Positions 16,790-27,710 of a stretch of DNA of 64,000 nt are shown in pieces; positions within the stretch are counted from its first letter, which is position 1, and each line of letters opens with the position of its first letter. The DNA comes from Myxococcales bacterium (GTDB taxonomy: Bacteria > Myxococcota_A > UBA796 > GCA-2862545). The stretch spans positions 1 through 64,000 of the forward strand of contig JAHQVJ010000161.1 in NCBI GenBank assembly GCA_019634415.1. Direction: 5' to 3'. The notes under the pieces are model-generated. The model was given only the letters and a program-made list of their open reading frames with translations, was not told the DNA's origin and did not search any database. The position numbers and the translations under genes were made by a program.

Positions 16790-17842
16790 TCAGGGAGCGG
16801 TTCGGCCCGTCGAGGTTCCCGACCAGCCGGTGCTGCGACTGCGGCGCAGCGAGTACGGGCTGTCCCAGCCGCCGCTCGAGTCGAGCTGCAGGTGCAGCGA
16901 CACGGTGTCGGCTCGCACTTCGAGGAGCCACCAGCCGAGCACCGGTGCCAACGCCGGCGGAAACACGCCGCTGTTGCGCACTCCGTCGAGGTCACTGCCG
17001 GTGCGCGCCTCGAACGAACGGATGAGGGCCGTCAGTAGCTCGTCCTCGAGCTCCATGGCGCCGATACGCGCATGGAGGGGCGCAGCTGGCGCGGAGGTCC
17101 GCCCCGTCGATACCCACGCCTCGCCCCACCGACCGCCAGGGACGACAGCGGCCGGCACGTCCGCGCCTCCCGAGAGCACCAGCGAGAAGCGCGATGGATC
17201 GGCGTGGCGTCGCACCAGGTCGAGGAGCGCTTCGGCGCCAGGGGAGACGGACGACAGGCCGTCCATGTGGCCAGGCCCCTCGCCGATGGCGACGATGAGC
17301 TGGTCGTAGTCCTCTCCACCCACCACCTTCGGCACCCAGAACAGCTGATCCATCCAGCGGCTTCCGAGGGACTGTCGGTCGGGATCGAGCACCACCAGGC
17401 GCCACAGCGTCTGTCCGTTGGACAGCTCGAAGGCCAGCCAAGGATCCGAGGTGTCCAGCCCAGCGACTCCGAGCCCCTCCCAGGCGGCCGAGAAGCCTCG
17501 AAGAGCGCGGTCCCCTCGCCGCTCGTTTCGGCCCACGAGTGGTACCACGGCCAGATCCCGAACTCGATGCTGCAGCTGCGCCCACTCCTCGTGGTGGGAG
17601 CGGCGCACGGCGTCTCCCATGAGGAGGACGAGATCTGGATCCAGCTCGCGCAGGTGGTCGAACAGGTCGTCGCTCGCAGTGGCTGCGTGGCCCACCACCG
17701 CGATGCGCAGCGCGACGTTGCTCATGACGTGCGCACCGTCCTGCACGCCGACGGCCACGGGCGTGATCCGCGACGTGCGCGGGCCGCACCCGAGCAGGAG
17801 CCCCGCCATGAGCCCGAACACGACCTGGGTGCGGCGAATCAT
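16790..17842 (-). CDS. Lipoprotein with degenerate metallophosphoesterase-like domain
   Basis: 350 residues. Lipoprotein signal FGLMAGLLLGC. The fold resembles calcineurin-type phosphoesterases: beta strand LRIAVVGHA, then LDPDLVLLMGDAV, then VVPLVGRNERRGD. The family motifs are D-x-H, GD and GNH(D/E). Here the first is VGHA without Asp, the second is intact (MGD), and the third reads GRNE without His. Metal binding is therefore doubtful and the protein may be a non-catalytic relative. It is divergent from the response regulator with only 36 bases between starts, so regulation may be shared. Confidence 0.6.
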   Translation of the reverse strand: MIRRTQVVFGLMAGLLLGCGPRTSRITPVAVGVQDGAHVMSNVALRIAVVGHAATASDDLFDHLRELDPDLVLLMGDAVRRSHHEEWAQLQHRVRDLAVVPLVGRNERRGDRALRGFSAAWEGLGVAGLDTSDPWLAFELSNGQTLWRLVVLDPDRQSLGSRWMDQLFWVPKVVGGEDYDQLIVAIGEGPGHMDGLSSVSPGAEALLDLVRRHADPSRFSLVLSGGADVPAAVVPGGRWGEAWVSTGRTSAPAAPLHARIGAMELEDELLTALIRSFEARTGSDLDGVRNSGVFPPALAPVLGWWLLEVRADTVSLHLQLDSSGGWDSPYSLRRSRSTGWSGTSTGRTAP

Positions 17843-17878
17843 GGGGGCGTTGTAGCCGATGCGGTTACGTCGGGCCGC

Positions 17879-18556
17879 ATGGCAGCTCGGATCCTCGTGG
17901 TGGAGGACGATCCTTCGATCCTGAGGGGGTTGGAGCTCAACCTGCAGCTCGAGGGCTTCGACACCGTGGTGGCGGCGGACGGCCGCGCAGCGCTAGAGCG
18001 TGCGATGGAGGGCGTGGACTTGGTGGTCCTCGATCTCATGCTGCCGCACGTGCACGGCTACGAGGTGTGCCGAACCCTGCGGACCCAGGGCGTGCAGGTG
18101 CCGATCATCCTGTTGTCGGCCCGGACGGCCGAGGCCGACATCGTGCGCGGGCTGGAGCTGGGCGCAGACGACTACGTCACCAAGCCCTTCCGCATCGCGG
18201 AGCTGATGGCCCGCGTGAAGGCCCATCTGCGCCGCCACGCCCCGAGTGCGGTGGTTCAGTTCGCGGACGTGGAGGTGGCCCTCGACAAGCGCCTGGTGCA
18301 TCGGAGCGGCCAGGTGGTGGAGCTGACTCCCCGAGAGTACGAGCTGCTGGCGTTCCTGATCCACAACGAGGGTCGGGCGGTCACCCGTGAGGCGATCCTA
18401 CAGGCGGTGTGGGGCACCGCCTACGTGGGCACGGACCGCACGGTGGACAACTTCATCACGAGCCTGCGCCAGAAGCTGGACACCCCCGGCAGCCCTCGCC
18501 ACTTCCTCACGGTGCGCGGCGTGGGCTATCGCTTCGTGGCCGAGGGCACGACATGA
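17879..18556 (+). CDS. OmpR/PhoB-family response regulator
   Basis: 225 residues. The receiver domain has the acidic pocket ED-D (residues 9-11), phospho-acceptor Asp52 (VVLDLMLP), Ser/Thr switch (LLSART) and Lys (VTKPFR). The winged-helix DNA-binding domain shows LTPREYELLAFLIHNEGRAVTREAI, TVDNFITSLRQKL and the terminal VRGVGYRF. It is a transcription factor probably phosphorylated by the kinase at 14921. The stop overlaps the start of the next gene (ATGA). The 36-base gap to the divergent lipoprotein leaves little room, so the promoter may lie inside that gene. Confidence 0.93.
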   Translation: MAARILVVEDDPSILRGLELNLQLEGFDTVVAADGRAALERAMEGVDLVVLDLMLPHVHGYEVCRTLRTQGVQVPIILLSARTAEADIVRGLELGADDYVTKPFRIAELMARVKAHLRRHAPSAVVQFADVEVALDKRLVHRSGQVVELTPREYELLAFLIHNEGRAVTREAILQAVWGTAYVGTDRTVDNFITSLRQKLDTPGSPRHFLTVRGVGYRFVAEGTT

Positions 18557-19680
18557 TCGGAGGGTGGCGACGCCGCCTGTTCCCGAACGCCTCGGCGGTG
18601 CTCCACCTGGGTCTCGGCTCCCAGTGGTTCTGGCTGGGCCGCCCGGCTGTGAGTGACGGCGAGCGCCTGTGGTGGTGCCGCGGTGCTCGGGTGTTTCCCC
18701 TGCCCTGGCCTGGCGTGCAGCAGGTGCAGCCGTGCCAGGGAGGCGTCGAGGCCTGGCTCGCGGACGGGCGGCACGTGCGCGCTGGTGTGCGCGGGCACGA
18801 GGTGGTGCGTCGTGGCTGCCGGATCGCGGGCCGCACGGAGGCCTGGGCCTCGGAGGGCTACCTGTACGCTCGGACCGCCGCGGGTGTGCGTGCGCTGGAC
18901 GTGATCCGGCCGTCGGAGCGCGTGGTCGCCGGGGGTGGCTGGGTGCTGCTGGGAAGCGAGACGCTGTCGCGGGCGGCACGAACCGGCGCCACACCGGCCC
19001 CGCTGGGCCTGGAGCTGCAGGCCTCCTCGGTGCGAGTCGGGCGGCGGGGGCGAGTCCAGGGCCTCGATGCCACGGGCGCGCGCGTCACCTTGGATCTGCA
19101 GCGAGGCACCGCTCGTCTGGGTGAGGGCCTGCCCGTGGGGCCCGAGCACCACGTCGACGCCCACGGCAGGCTGCGCCGAGGGCAGCGCGTATACCGGCGG
19201 GGGCTGGTGGAAGCCTCGTGCGCGCGCTGGGAGGATCTGCTCGCGGGTCCTGCTGGTGTGGTGTGGTCACTGACCACCGGGCGGCCTCTGTTCCGACGGC
19301 CGGCGATCCGGCTCGGCGTGACGGTGGGGAGCCCAGCGGGCTTCGTCACGGTGGACTGGGACACCCACGAGGGGGTGACGGTGGATCCGCACACGGGGCA
19401 GCAGCGGGACGCCTTCCGCCTGCCTCTGGAGCCGGAGGACACGGTGGTGGCAGGTAGCTACGCAGACGGTGCCGTGCACCTCACCACCGCCCTCGGGGTC
19501 GGTCTGCGCGTGGTCGGAGGGAGGGTGGAGACCTCCCAGGTGGTGGTGGCCGAGCCTGCAGCGGAGCGGGTGCTCGTCACCGACGCGGGAGACGTGCCGT
19601 GCGCAGACATCGCCGACGTGGGCGGTCACCGCTTCGGCTGGACCGAGGACGGCTGGTTGCTCGCTATTCCTCGGTCGTAG
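18553..19680 (+). CDS. Unknown protein translationally coupled to the response regulator
   Basis: 375 residues, no signal peptide or membrane helix. It is rich in Gly, Arg, Val and Trp, with short repeated strand-turn units (DGERLWWCRGARVFPLPW, SEGYLYARTAAGVRALD, GGWVLLGSETLSRAARTG, DGAVHLTTALGVGLRVVGG), which reads like a beta-propeller or similar repeat fold. It begins in an ATGA overlap with the regulator, so the two are made together. Its 3' end overlaps the convergent acetyltransferase-like gene by 17 bases. No family recognised. Confidence 0.6.
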   Translation: MIGGWRRRLFPNASAVLHLGLGSQWFWLGRPAVSDGERLWWCRGARVFPLPWPGVQQVQPCQGGVEAWLADGRHVRAGVRGHEVVRRGCRIAGRTEAWASEGYLYARTAAGVRALDVIRPSERVVAGGGWVLLGSETLSRAARTGATPAPLGLELQASSVRVGRRGRVQGLDATGARVTLDLQRGTARLGEGLPVGPEHHVDAHGRLRRGQRVYRRGLVEASCARWEDLLAGPAGVVWSLTTGRPLFRRPAIRLGVTVGSPAGFVTVDWDTHEGVTVDPHTGQQRDAFRLPLEPEDTVVAGSYADGAVHLTTALGVGLRVVGGRVETSQVVVAEPAAERVLVTDAGDVPCADIADVGGHRFGWTEDGWLLAIPRS

Positions 19681-20806
19681 CGCCGGCGTCGGCGACCAAC
19701 GGCAGCTCGTAGGTGCGATACGTCTTGTAGATGGTGCCGCCGAGCTTCTCCACGGCCCCGCGCATGCGGTGGTTGTTGTCGAGGATCAGCGAGCACTCGG
19801 CACCGCGGATGGGCAGCTTCAGGCCCTCCTCCCAGGTCTTGATGTACAGGGGGGCGCCGAGCGGCAGGTGCTGGAACTTCTGGCGAATGCCCAGGACGAA
19901 GACGCGCAGGGCGTCGATCTGGCTGCGCTTGGTCAGGAAGTGGTACCAGCCGAACGGGAAGATGCTGCCGTTCATGTGCTTGACCACCTGGTTGTAGTCG
20001 GGAAGCGTGACGGTCACGCCGGCGATCTCGTCGCCCACGTAGGCGAACCAGACCAGGTTGGGGTTCACCACGGCCTTCAGCCCGGTGACCATGAAGTCGA
20101 ACTCGTCCTTGTGGAAGTGGATGTGACCCCAGTTGTCGGTCCACGCATCGTTGTAGACCTGCCAGAGCAGCTCGGCCTCCTGATCGAAGTTGGACATGTC
20201 GGCCTTGCGGAGTCGGATCTCGGGGTTCCGCTTGAGGATCCGCTCGCTGATGCGGGCCACGCGCTCGGGCAGCGGGCCAGCGTCGAGCCAGTAGGCATAC
20301 CAGTCCATGGCCGGCTCGAGTCCGATGCTCTCGTACACGCGACCGTAGTAGTGGCGGTTGTGCGGGTTGGAGATCATCGGGGGCGTGTCGAAGCCGTCCA
20401 CGAGCAGGCCGAACTCGTGGTTGCTGTTGAAGTTGAACGGGCCTTGAGCCTTGGTCATGCCCTGCTGGCGCAGCCAGGTGGTGGCAGTGTCGAGGAGTGC
20501 GGCTGCCACCTCCTCGTCGTCGATGAACTCGAAGAACCCGAAGTTACCGGTTCCCTTCTCTTCGTCTTGCAGCTTGTGATCGACGCAGGCCGCGATCGTC
20601 CCGACGGGTCCGCCGTTTCGAAAGGCGATCCAGCACTGGATGGTGGCGTGCTGGAAGTAGGGGTTCTTCCTGGGGTCGAAGAACATCTTTCGCTCGAAGA
20701 CGAGGGGTGGAACCCACTGCTCGTCGCCTTCGTAGATGGGCCACCAGCTTCGGACGAACCGGGCTGCATCCCTGGGAAGCTCGATCGCTCTTACCTCGAC
20801 GTTCAC
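19664..20806 (-). CDS. GNAT-type N-acetyltransferase-like protein
   Basis: 380 residues. The segment WWPIYEGDEQWVPPLVFERK, then NPYFQHATIQCWIAFRNGGP and VGTIAACVDHKL, with GPFNFNSNHEFGLLVDGFDT, fits a widespread ~380-residue family usually annotated as GNAT acetyltransferase-like, with two tandem acetyltransferase folds. Substrate unknown. The GTG start at 20806 has GGAGGGG directly upstream. It lies 22 bases after glmS on the same strand; a link to amino-sugar acetylation is possible but not shown. Confidence 0.7.
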   Translation of the reverse strand: MNVEVRAIELPRDAARFVRSWWPIYEGDEQWVPPLVFERKMFFDPRKNPYFQHATIQCWIAFRNGGPVGTIAACVDHKLQDEEKGTGNFGFFEFIDDEEVAAALLDTATTWLRQQGMTKAQGPFNFNSNHEFGLLVDGFDTPPMISNPHNRHYYGRVYESIGLEPAMDWYAYWLDAGPLPERVARISERILKRNPEIRLRKADMSNFDQEAELLWQVYNDAWTDNWGHIHFHKDEFDFMVTGLKAVVNPNLVWFAYVGDEIAGVTVTLPDYNQVVKHMNGSIFPFGWYHFLTKRSQIDALRVFVLGIRQKFQHLPLGAPLYIKTWEEGLKLPIRGAECSLILDNNHRMRGAVEKLGGTIYKTYRTYELPLVADAGATTEE

Positions 20807-20828
20807 CGCCCCTCCGCGCCGCGGCCTG

Positions 20829-22652
<1,824 letters not shown>

Positions 22653-22729
22653 GATGCAACTCCAGGTCGATCCGGCCCCGCCAGACTGGACCCCTCTCTC
22701 CCCTTACCGGGGCCACGCTCCCTGTGCGG

Positions 22730-24772
22730 CTACTCCATGTCGCGCAGCTGGGACTCCAGCTCGTCGGTGCTGAACCAGTGGTCCACCATGTACCGGCCGA
22801 TGCCAGCGCGATCGACCACCCAGGTGGTCGGGACCCGCTGCACACCGAAGCGCTGGCCGAGTTGGGGGGCGTGGACGAGCTCGCCCCATCGCTGTCCGAG
22901 GCGGTACACGCGCTGGAAGGCTTGCTCGTCATCGTCGAGGGACACTCCGATCATGACGGTGTCACGTCCCTCCTTCTTCAACCTTCGTGCCACGGAGCCC
23001 ATGCTGGGCATCATCTGCAGGCACTCGCCGCAATCCTCCCGGTAGAACGTGATGATGAGTGCCCTGCCCTTCAGCGCCTGGGTCGACAAGGTGCCGCGAT
23101 CGGTCTCGACGGAGAACGTCGGGAAGGGCCGGCCGAGCTTTGGTGCGGTGCCAGGGCGCCCCGACTTCGGGCGCCGCTGCCTCGGTACAGACTGGGTCAC
23201 CGTGCCCTCGGGGGGCGCGGTGGTCTCGGGGGGCGCACCACCCAGGGCGGACGCAGCGGCCTCCCAGCCACTCAGGCCCACGTAGGTCTCGCCCAGGGAC
23301 ACCTCCAGATCGGGTACTCCGAGTCCACGAGCGACGGCGAGGGCCGCGAAGGCGGCGTCCTTCTCGCCGAGTCTCTCGTGCATCTGGCCACGGAATGCCC
23401 ACCACCAGGGCTGCTGATCTCGTCCCACCAACAGCGTGGCCATCGCGGCCGCACGGCGCGCCTCCATGATGCGTCCGAACTTGGCCTCGACTCGCGCCAA
23501 GGTCATGAGGAGAGGGGCGAACACCCCCTCGTAGGCATCTGGATCCTCGGCGGTGCGCATCCCACCGCGGGTGCCGACGGCGGCCAAGAACATGGCCTTG
23601 ACGACGTGATCCACCGCGTCGTCGCGTGTCTCGCTGCGCTCGGCGGCGGCCATGGCGCGGTCCCACTTGAGGCCGCGACCGTAGGGCTTGCCCACCACGG
23701 CTTCCAAGGGGGCGTTCACCTCGTGCAGGTACTCGGCGAGCTTGTCGTCCATGACCTCGCGCGCGAACAGGTGCGCGAGCGCGAGATCGCTGTGGGCCTG
23801 GATGCCGAACCCGCCGCCACGGTAGGCGCGAGCCCGCACGTACAGCGCTCGCGACACGGCACTTCGCTGGGCCTCCTCGTTCATGGCCATCAGATCCAGC
23901 GACCGGGGTGCCGTGGCACGATTCAGCCCTGCGTCTGCAGCCCGGATGGCGGCCTCGTAGTCCTCGTGGGCCACCCAGGCCTCGGCCTCCCCGATGAACC
24001 CGATGGGATCGTCGCTGCGGTCCTGCAGCTGCTGGTAGGCCAGTGCCGCATGGCGCGTGCGACCCGCCTTGTGGAGGATGCGAGCCAAGCGCTCGGTGAC
24101 GTCCACGAGCTCCGACGGGTAGCCCCACGGCAGCGCGGGGATCTCGTCCTTCGAGATCTGCAAGGCCATGTCGCTGCGCTGCACGCGTGTCCGCGGCTCA
24201 CGAGCGGGAGGAGGCTCCTCGCCCCGGTCCTCGATCTCGGCCTCCACCAGGGCTCGCCCGTCGGTGTCGCCGATCTCCACGAGCAAGCGACGCAGGCGGT
24301 ACAGCGGCGTGAGCTCGGCGCTGTCGAGGACCTTCTGCGACAGTACGGGCTTGAGCAGCTTGTCGCCGAGCTTGGCGAGCTTGGGGCTGTCTGCGTCCCA
24401 GAGAGGACGAAGCAGGTGGGGATGCCCGCCGAACTGGTCCCGCAGCTCCCCCGCCGCGGACTTCGCAGCCTTGACGTCTCCCGAGTCGACGGCCTCCACC
24501 AATGCAGAGTGAGCGCTGAACCAGCGAGGGGTGTCGCGGTCGCGGGTGAGCAGCTCCTGTAGACCGCGCGTGCCGAGTCCTGCGGCTGCCGTGGTGTCGA
24601 CGTAGAGGTCTTGTGCCTCGCCGTTGCCGGGCGCCTGACGCAGCGCCTCCAGGGCGAGGTCACGAGCCTCGCCGTATCGCTCCAGCGACGCGGCGACGCG
24701 CCCTCGCTCGATCTCGAGATCAGGCGCAGCGTGCGCGCTTCCCACCGTGAATCCGAACAACCACAGCCACAT
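22730..24772 (-). CDS. Exported TPR protein with C-terminal thioredoxin-like domain
   Basis: 680 residues. Signal peptide MWLWLFGFTVGSAHA-A. About 500 residues of helical repeats follow (LERYGEARDLALEALRQAPG, TRHAALAYQQLQD, DYEAAIRAADAGL). After a Pro-rich linker comes a TlpA/AhpC-type thioredoxin fold (FPTFSVETDRGTL, ALIITFYREDCGEC, RVPTTWVVDRAG). The redox pair is CGEC with the cis-Pro VPTTW, so a periplasmic thiol-disulfide or peroxide-linked role is plausible. The start at 24772 is chosen for the signal peptide. Translation upstream of this ATG is possible but would bury the signal. Confidence 0.8.
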   Translation of the reverse strand: MWLWLFGFTVGSAHAAPDLEIERGRVAASLERYGEARDLALEALRQAPGNGEAQDLYVDTTAAAGLGTRGLQELLTRDRDTPRWFSAHSALVEAVDSGDVKAAKSAAGELRDQFGGHPHLLRPLWDADSPKLAKLGDKLLKPVLSQKVLDSAELTPLYRLRRLLVEIGDTDGRALVEAEIEDRGEEPPPAREPRTRVQRSDMALQISKDEIPALPWGYPSELVDVTERLARILHKAGRTRHAALAYQQLQDRSDDPIGFIGEAEAWVAHEDYEAAIRAADAGLNRATAPRSLDLMAMNEEAQRSAVSRALYVRARAYRGGGFGIQAHSDLALAHLFAREVMDDKLAEYLHEVNAPLEAVVGKPYGRGLKWDRAMAAAERSETRDDAVDHVVKAMFLAAVGTRGGMRTAEDPDAYEGVFAPLLMTLARVEAKFGRIMEARRAAAMATLLVGRDQQPWWWAFRGQMHERLGEKDAAFAALAVARGLGVPDLEVSLGETYVGLSGWEAAASALGGAPPETTAPPEGTVTQSVPRQRRPKSGRPGTAPKLGRPFPTFSVETDRGTLSTQALKGRALIITFYREDCGECLQMMPSMGSVARRLKKEGRDTVMIGVSLDDDEQAFQRVYRLGQRWGELVHAPQLGQRFGVQRVPTTWVVDRAGIGRYMVDHWFSTDELESQLRDME

Positions 24773-24880
24773 CGGGGGGGCTCCCAGGTCAGCAGCTGCA
24801 GGATATTCCAAGCGACGCCGCAGGGTGAACCGAGAGGAGATCACCGGAGCGTGTGGGCCTCGATGCCAATGGACGTTCGC

Positions 24881-25360
24881 TCAGGGGGACGCGGGAGCCA
24901 CGCCCTCGAGCGCCTTCAGCACAGCTGGGGGCACGTAGGCTGCCACGTCGCCACCGTTGAGCGCGATCTCCTTGACCAGCGACGAGGAGAGGAAGATGTG
25001 GCGGGGGTCCGCCAGCAGGAACAACGTCTCGATGCCCGTGAGGTCACGGTTGGCGAGGCCGTAGCGGGACTCCAGCTCCACGTCGCCCGCGGAGCGGACG
25101 CCGCGCAGGATGACGGACGCGCCGTGGCGCTTCGCGGCTTCCACCAGCAGCCCCTCGAAGGCCACGACCCTGGCCGGTGTGTGCGCGATGCTGGCGCGCA
25201 TCAGCGCCTCGCGCTCCGACAGGTCGAACAGGTAGCGCTTGGCAGGGTTGTGCCCGATCGCGACCACCAGCTCGTCGAAGAGCGCACAGCCGCGCTCGAT
25301 GAGGTCGACGTGGCCGAGCGTGACGGGATCGAAGGAGCCGGCGAACAAGGCCTTGCGCAC
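24881..25360 (-). CDS. coaD: Phosphopantetheine adenylyltransferase
   Basis: 159 residues, the normal length. It transfers AMP from ATP to 4'-phosphopantetheine, the penultimate step of CoA synthesis. The nucleotidyltransferase motif is GSFDPVTLGHVDLIERG (T-x-G-H), with ILRGVRSAGDVELE and the second ATP signature FLSSSLVKEIALNGGDV. It starts with GTG 2 bases after the stop of the TPR gene upstream. The last step enzyme, coaE, is at 59366-59956. Confidence 0.95.
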   Translation of the reverse strand: MRKALFAGSFDPVTLGHVDLIERGCALFDELVVAIGHNPAKRYLFDLSEREALMRASIAHTPARVVAFEGLLVEAAKRHGASVILRGVRSAGDVELESRYGLANRDLTGIETLFLLADPRHIFLSSSLVKEIALNGGDVAAYVPPAVLKALEGVAPASP

Positions 25361-25362
25361 GG

Positions 25363-26934
25363 TCAGTCCTGGAGCGGTGAGTCGTCGCCGTAGAACTCGA
25401 GCAGGATGCTCCGGAACCGCTCGCTGCCGCGGAGCTTGGCGAAGCTCGGATCCACGCGGATGTCCTGGCGGAACTCGATGTGGTGGAGCGTGTCGAGGCG
25501 CGCCATGCCCTCCAACGCCTTGCGCAGGTACACGAGCGCCTGATCCTCTTCGCCCATCTCGGCGTAGATCTTGGAGCGGTGCAGATCGGCGTAGGGATCT
25601 TCGGGGTCGAGGGTCTCGAGCTGCTGCATGACCGCCAGCGCTTCCTCGAAGCGCCCCTGGTGGGCCAGGTTGACCGCGAGGTTGTTCATCGCCGTGACGT
25701 CCATGGGCTGGTACGTCAGCGCCACCCGGTACAGCTGCTCCTCCTCGTCGTACTTGCCGCGGCGCTTGTAGACGAGGGCCTTGTTGTTGTAGCCCGCGGG
25801 GTTGTCGGGCATCAGCTCGATGATGCGGTCGTAGGTGTCGAGGGCCGCGTCGAAGTCCTCGGCCAGGTACTGGTAGTACGACAGGATCGACAGCGCACCG
25901 GGGTCGTTGGGATCGATGCGGAGGCGATGCTGTGCCATGCGCAGCATGAGCTCGATCTCGAGCTCCTCCATCTGCGCATCCCGTTCGTCGTACCAGTCCT
26001 GAACGCCCCAGCCCTCCTCCTCCTCGGAGGGAGGATCGGCAGACAGGTCTTGCTCCTCTTCGGGCACCACCTCGTCGAAGCCGTCTGCGATGCCGTCCTG
26101 CTCGTCGGTTTCTTCGGCTTCGGCGACCTGCGCTTCCGACCCCTCCATGAAGAGCGGGACTTCCTCCTCCTGGGAGCGCTGCGGAAGCGGGATGTCCTCG
26201 TCGTCCACCGACCGGACGGGCTCGGGAGAGACCTCTTCCGCTCCTCCCATCTCGGTGATGGGCCCCTCGTCGCCGGCGGGGAGGTACACGTCGTTGGTCA
26301 GCTCGCGCTCGGCATCCGGCCGATCGATCTCGAGTTCGACGACGCCTTGGTCCTCGCCTTCGTAGTCCTCCTTGAGGAGGCGCGCGAGGTACTCGGCGCT
26401 GAAGAAACTCCCGGCGATGGAGTCGGCGCTGCTGTCGTAGCAGTACGAGAAGCGCTCTTGGCTGACGCGCTCGGGCAGGATCGTGGTGACGGCGAAGCAG
26501 AAGTGCTCGTTCGCCCACGTCGCCTGCATGGTGAGGAGGGTGGACATCAGGACCACGGCGAGCCAGGCGAGGCTCAAGGTGGTGGAGATGGGCTGGGCCC
26601 GCCGGATCCGGAACTGCTCCACCATGTAGAGGTGCAGCGACACGGGTCCCAGCTCGATGGTGATGTCGGAGTCGGGGCCGAGCTCGTGCAGGTTGCCCAA
26701 GCCGTCACGGACGGTGCACGAGGCGGGGCCGTTCCAGAGCACCCGGGCCACGTAAGGACACCCTTCCGGGACGGGCACCGCCAGCGTGGGTGAGTTCCCG
26801 ATCTGGAGCGGCTCGCCCGTCCGGACGAACCCTTCCTCGACCACTTCGCCGTGGAAGCTTGCGGAGGCGTAGAGTGCGTAGGTGGTTTGTGCCACGGAAC
26901 CCCGTACGAGGTGGAGTGTATCTGTTGTCGTCAT
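25363..26934 (-). CDS. TPR membrane protein with acidic linker
   Basis: About 523 residues. The N-terminal ~130 form a beta domain (ALYASASFHGEVVEEGFV, ASCTVRDGLGNLHELG). One membrane helix follows (SLAWLAVVLMSTLLTMQATW), then a highly acidic low-complexity stretch and TPRs (LSYYQYLAEDFDAALDTYDR, GYNNKALVYKRRGKYDEEEQ, NNLAVNLAHQGRFEEALAVM). The plan resembles scaffold proteins of Myxococcota envelope or motility machines, but no specific homologue is claimed. ATG 26934 precedes TTTDTLHLVRG; an in-frame start 7 codons earlier exists. coaD follows directly and may be co-transcribed. Confidence 0.7.
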   Translation of the reverse strand: MTTTDTLHLVRGSVAQTTYALYASASFHGEVVEEGFVRTGEPLQIGNSPTLAVPVPEGCPYVARVLWNGPASCTVRDGLGNLHELGPDSDITIELGPVSLHLYMVEQFRIRRAQPISTTLSLAWLAVVLMSTLLTMQATWANEHFCFAVTTILPERVSQERFSYCYDSSADSIAGSFFSAEYLARLLKEDYEGEDQGVVELEIDRPDAERELTNDVYLPAGDEGPITEMGGAEEVSPEPVRSVDDEDIPLPQRSQEEEVPLFMEGSEAQVAEAEETDEQDGIADGFDEVVPEEEQDLSADPPSEEEEGWGVQDWYDERDAQMEELEIELMLRMAQHRLRIDPNDPGALSILSYYQYLAEDFDAALDTYDRIIELMPDNPAGYNNKALVYKRRGKYDEEEQLYRVALTYQPMDVTAMNNLAVNLAHQGRFEEALAVMQQLETLDPEDPYADLHRSKIYAEMGEEDQALVYLRKALEGMARLDTLHHIEFRQDIRVDPSFAKLRGSERFRSILLEFYGDDSPLQD

Positions 26935-26975
26935 CTGCTGGAATGACAGCAACAACCCGTTACAGGTTTCGGTTC

Positions 26976-27698
26976 CTAGGGTCCAGGTTCGAGGTCGACA
27001 AGCTGAAGCTGTGCTCTGAGGGCCCTCACCGCCTCCGCCAGTCGCTCGGGATCGCGCCCGTCGACGCTCACCATGACCTTGAAGTCGGCTTCGCCCCAGC
27101 GAGGGTAGCTGCCGATGTTCACCGAAGGGTGTGCATCTTGGACTGCCCTCAAGGCGTCTGCGATGTCGAACTCGTGCTGGGAGCAGTACAGCCGCTGGCT
27201 GATGACCTGGGAGCCGGCGAAGTGGGTGCTGACGTCCTCGAACTTCATCTGCATGAGCTTGGGGATCCCCGGAAACACCCAGACGTTGCGCGCACGGACG
27301 ACCGGGAACGAGGATCCAGGCGAGCGGACGAGCTGCGACGTGGCGGGGACCTGTGCCATGCGGCGATTCGCGGGCGTGTCGGGGAGGCCGAAGCTGTGGA
27401 GCAGGGCGACGAGGTCCTCGCGCTCCTCCAGCGCTAGGTCCAGCGCGGCGGCAACGCCCTCGAGCGTGCGATCGTCGTGGGTGGGGCCCACCCCGCCGGT
27501 GGTGATCACGTGGTCGTGGGAGGACGCGCAGGTGCGTACCTCCGTAGCGATCTCCTGCACCTCGTCGCCGATGGTGACGAGCCGCTTCAGATCACACCCC
27601 AGCTGCCCGAGCCGACGGATCAGAAAGGGTCCGTTGGCGTCCTCGAACTTCCCAGAGAGGATCTCGTCTCCGATGATGACGACGGCGGCAGTGGGCAT
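26976..27698 (-). CDS. CinA-like / molybdopterin-binding-domain protein
   Basis: 240 residues: the MoCF-biosynthesis fold without the C-terminal CinA amidase. Signatures are VIIGDEILSGKFEDANGPFL, TTGGVGPTHDDRTLEGVA, and VWVFPGIPKLMQMKFE. Stand-alone forms of this size are annotated competence/damage-inducible protein A or FAD/nicotinamide-nucleotide pyrophosphatase relatives; which activity applies here is unknown. It lies 12 bases downstream of mutY on the same strand. Confidence 0.85.
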   Translation of the reverse strand: MPTAAVVIIGDEILSGKFEDANGPFLIRRLGQLGCDLKRLVTIGDEVQEIATEVRTCASSHDHVITTGGVGPTHDDRTLEGVAAALDLALEEREDLVALLHSFGLPDTPANRRMAQVPATSQLVRSPGSSFPVVRARNVWVFPGIPKLMQMKFEDVSTHFAGSQVISQRLYCSQHEFDIADALRAVQDAHPSVNIGSYPRWGEADFKVMVSVDGRDPERLAEAVRALRAQLQLVDLEPGP

Positions 27699-27710
27699 GC
27701 AGCTTCCAAG

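Noticed and set aside
22653-22729. A glmS ribozyme or riboswitch upstream of glmS
   Set aside because: Only 77 bases, no conserved core seen, and the class is mainly in Gram-positive bacteria.
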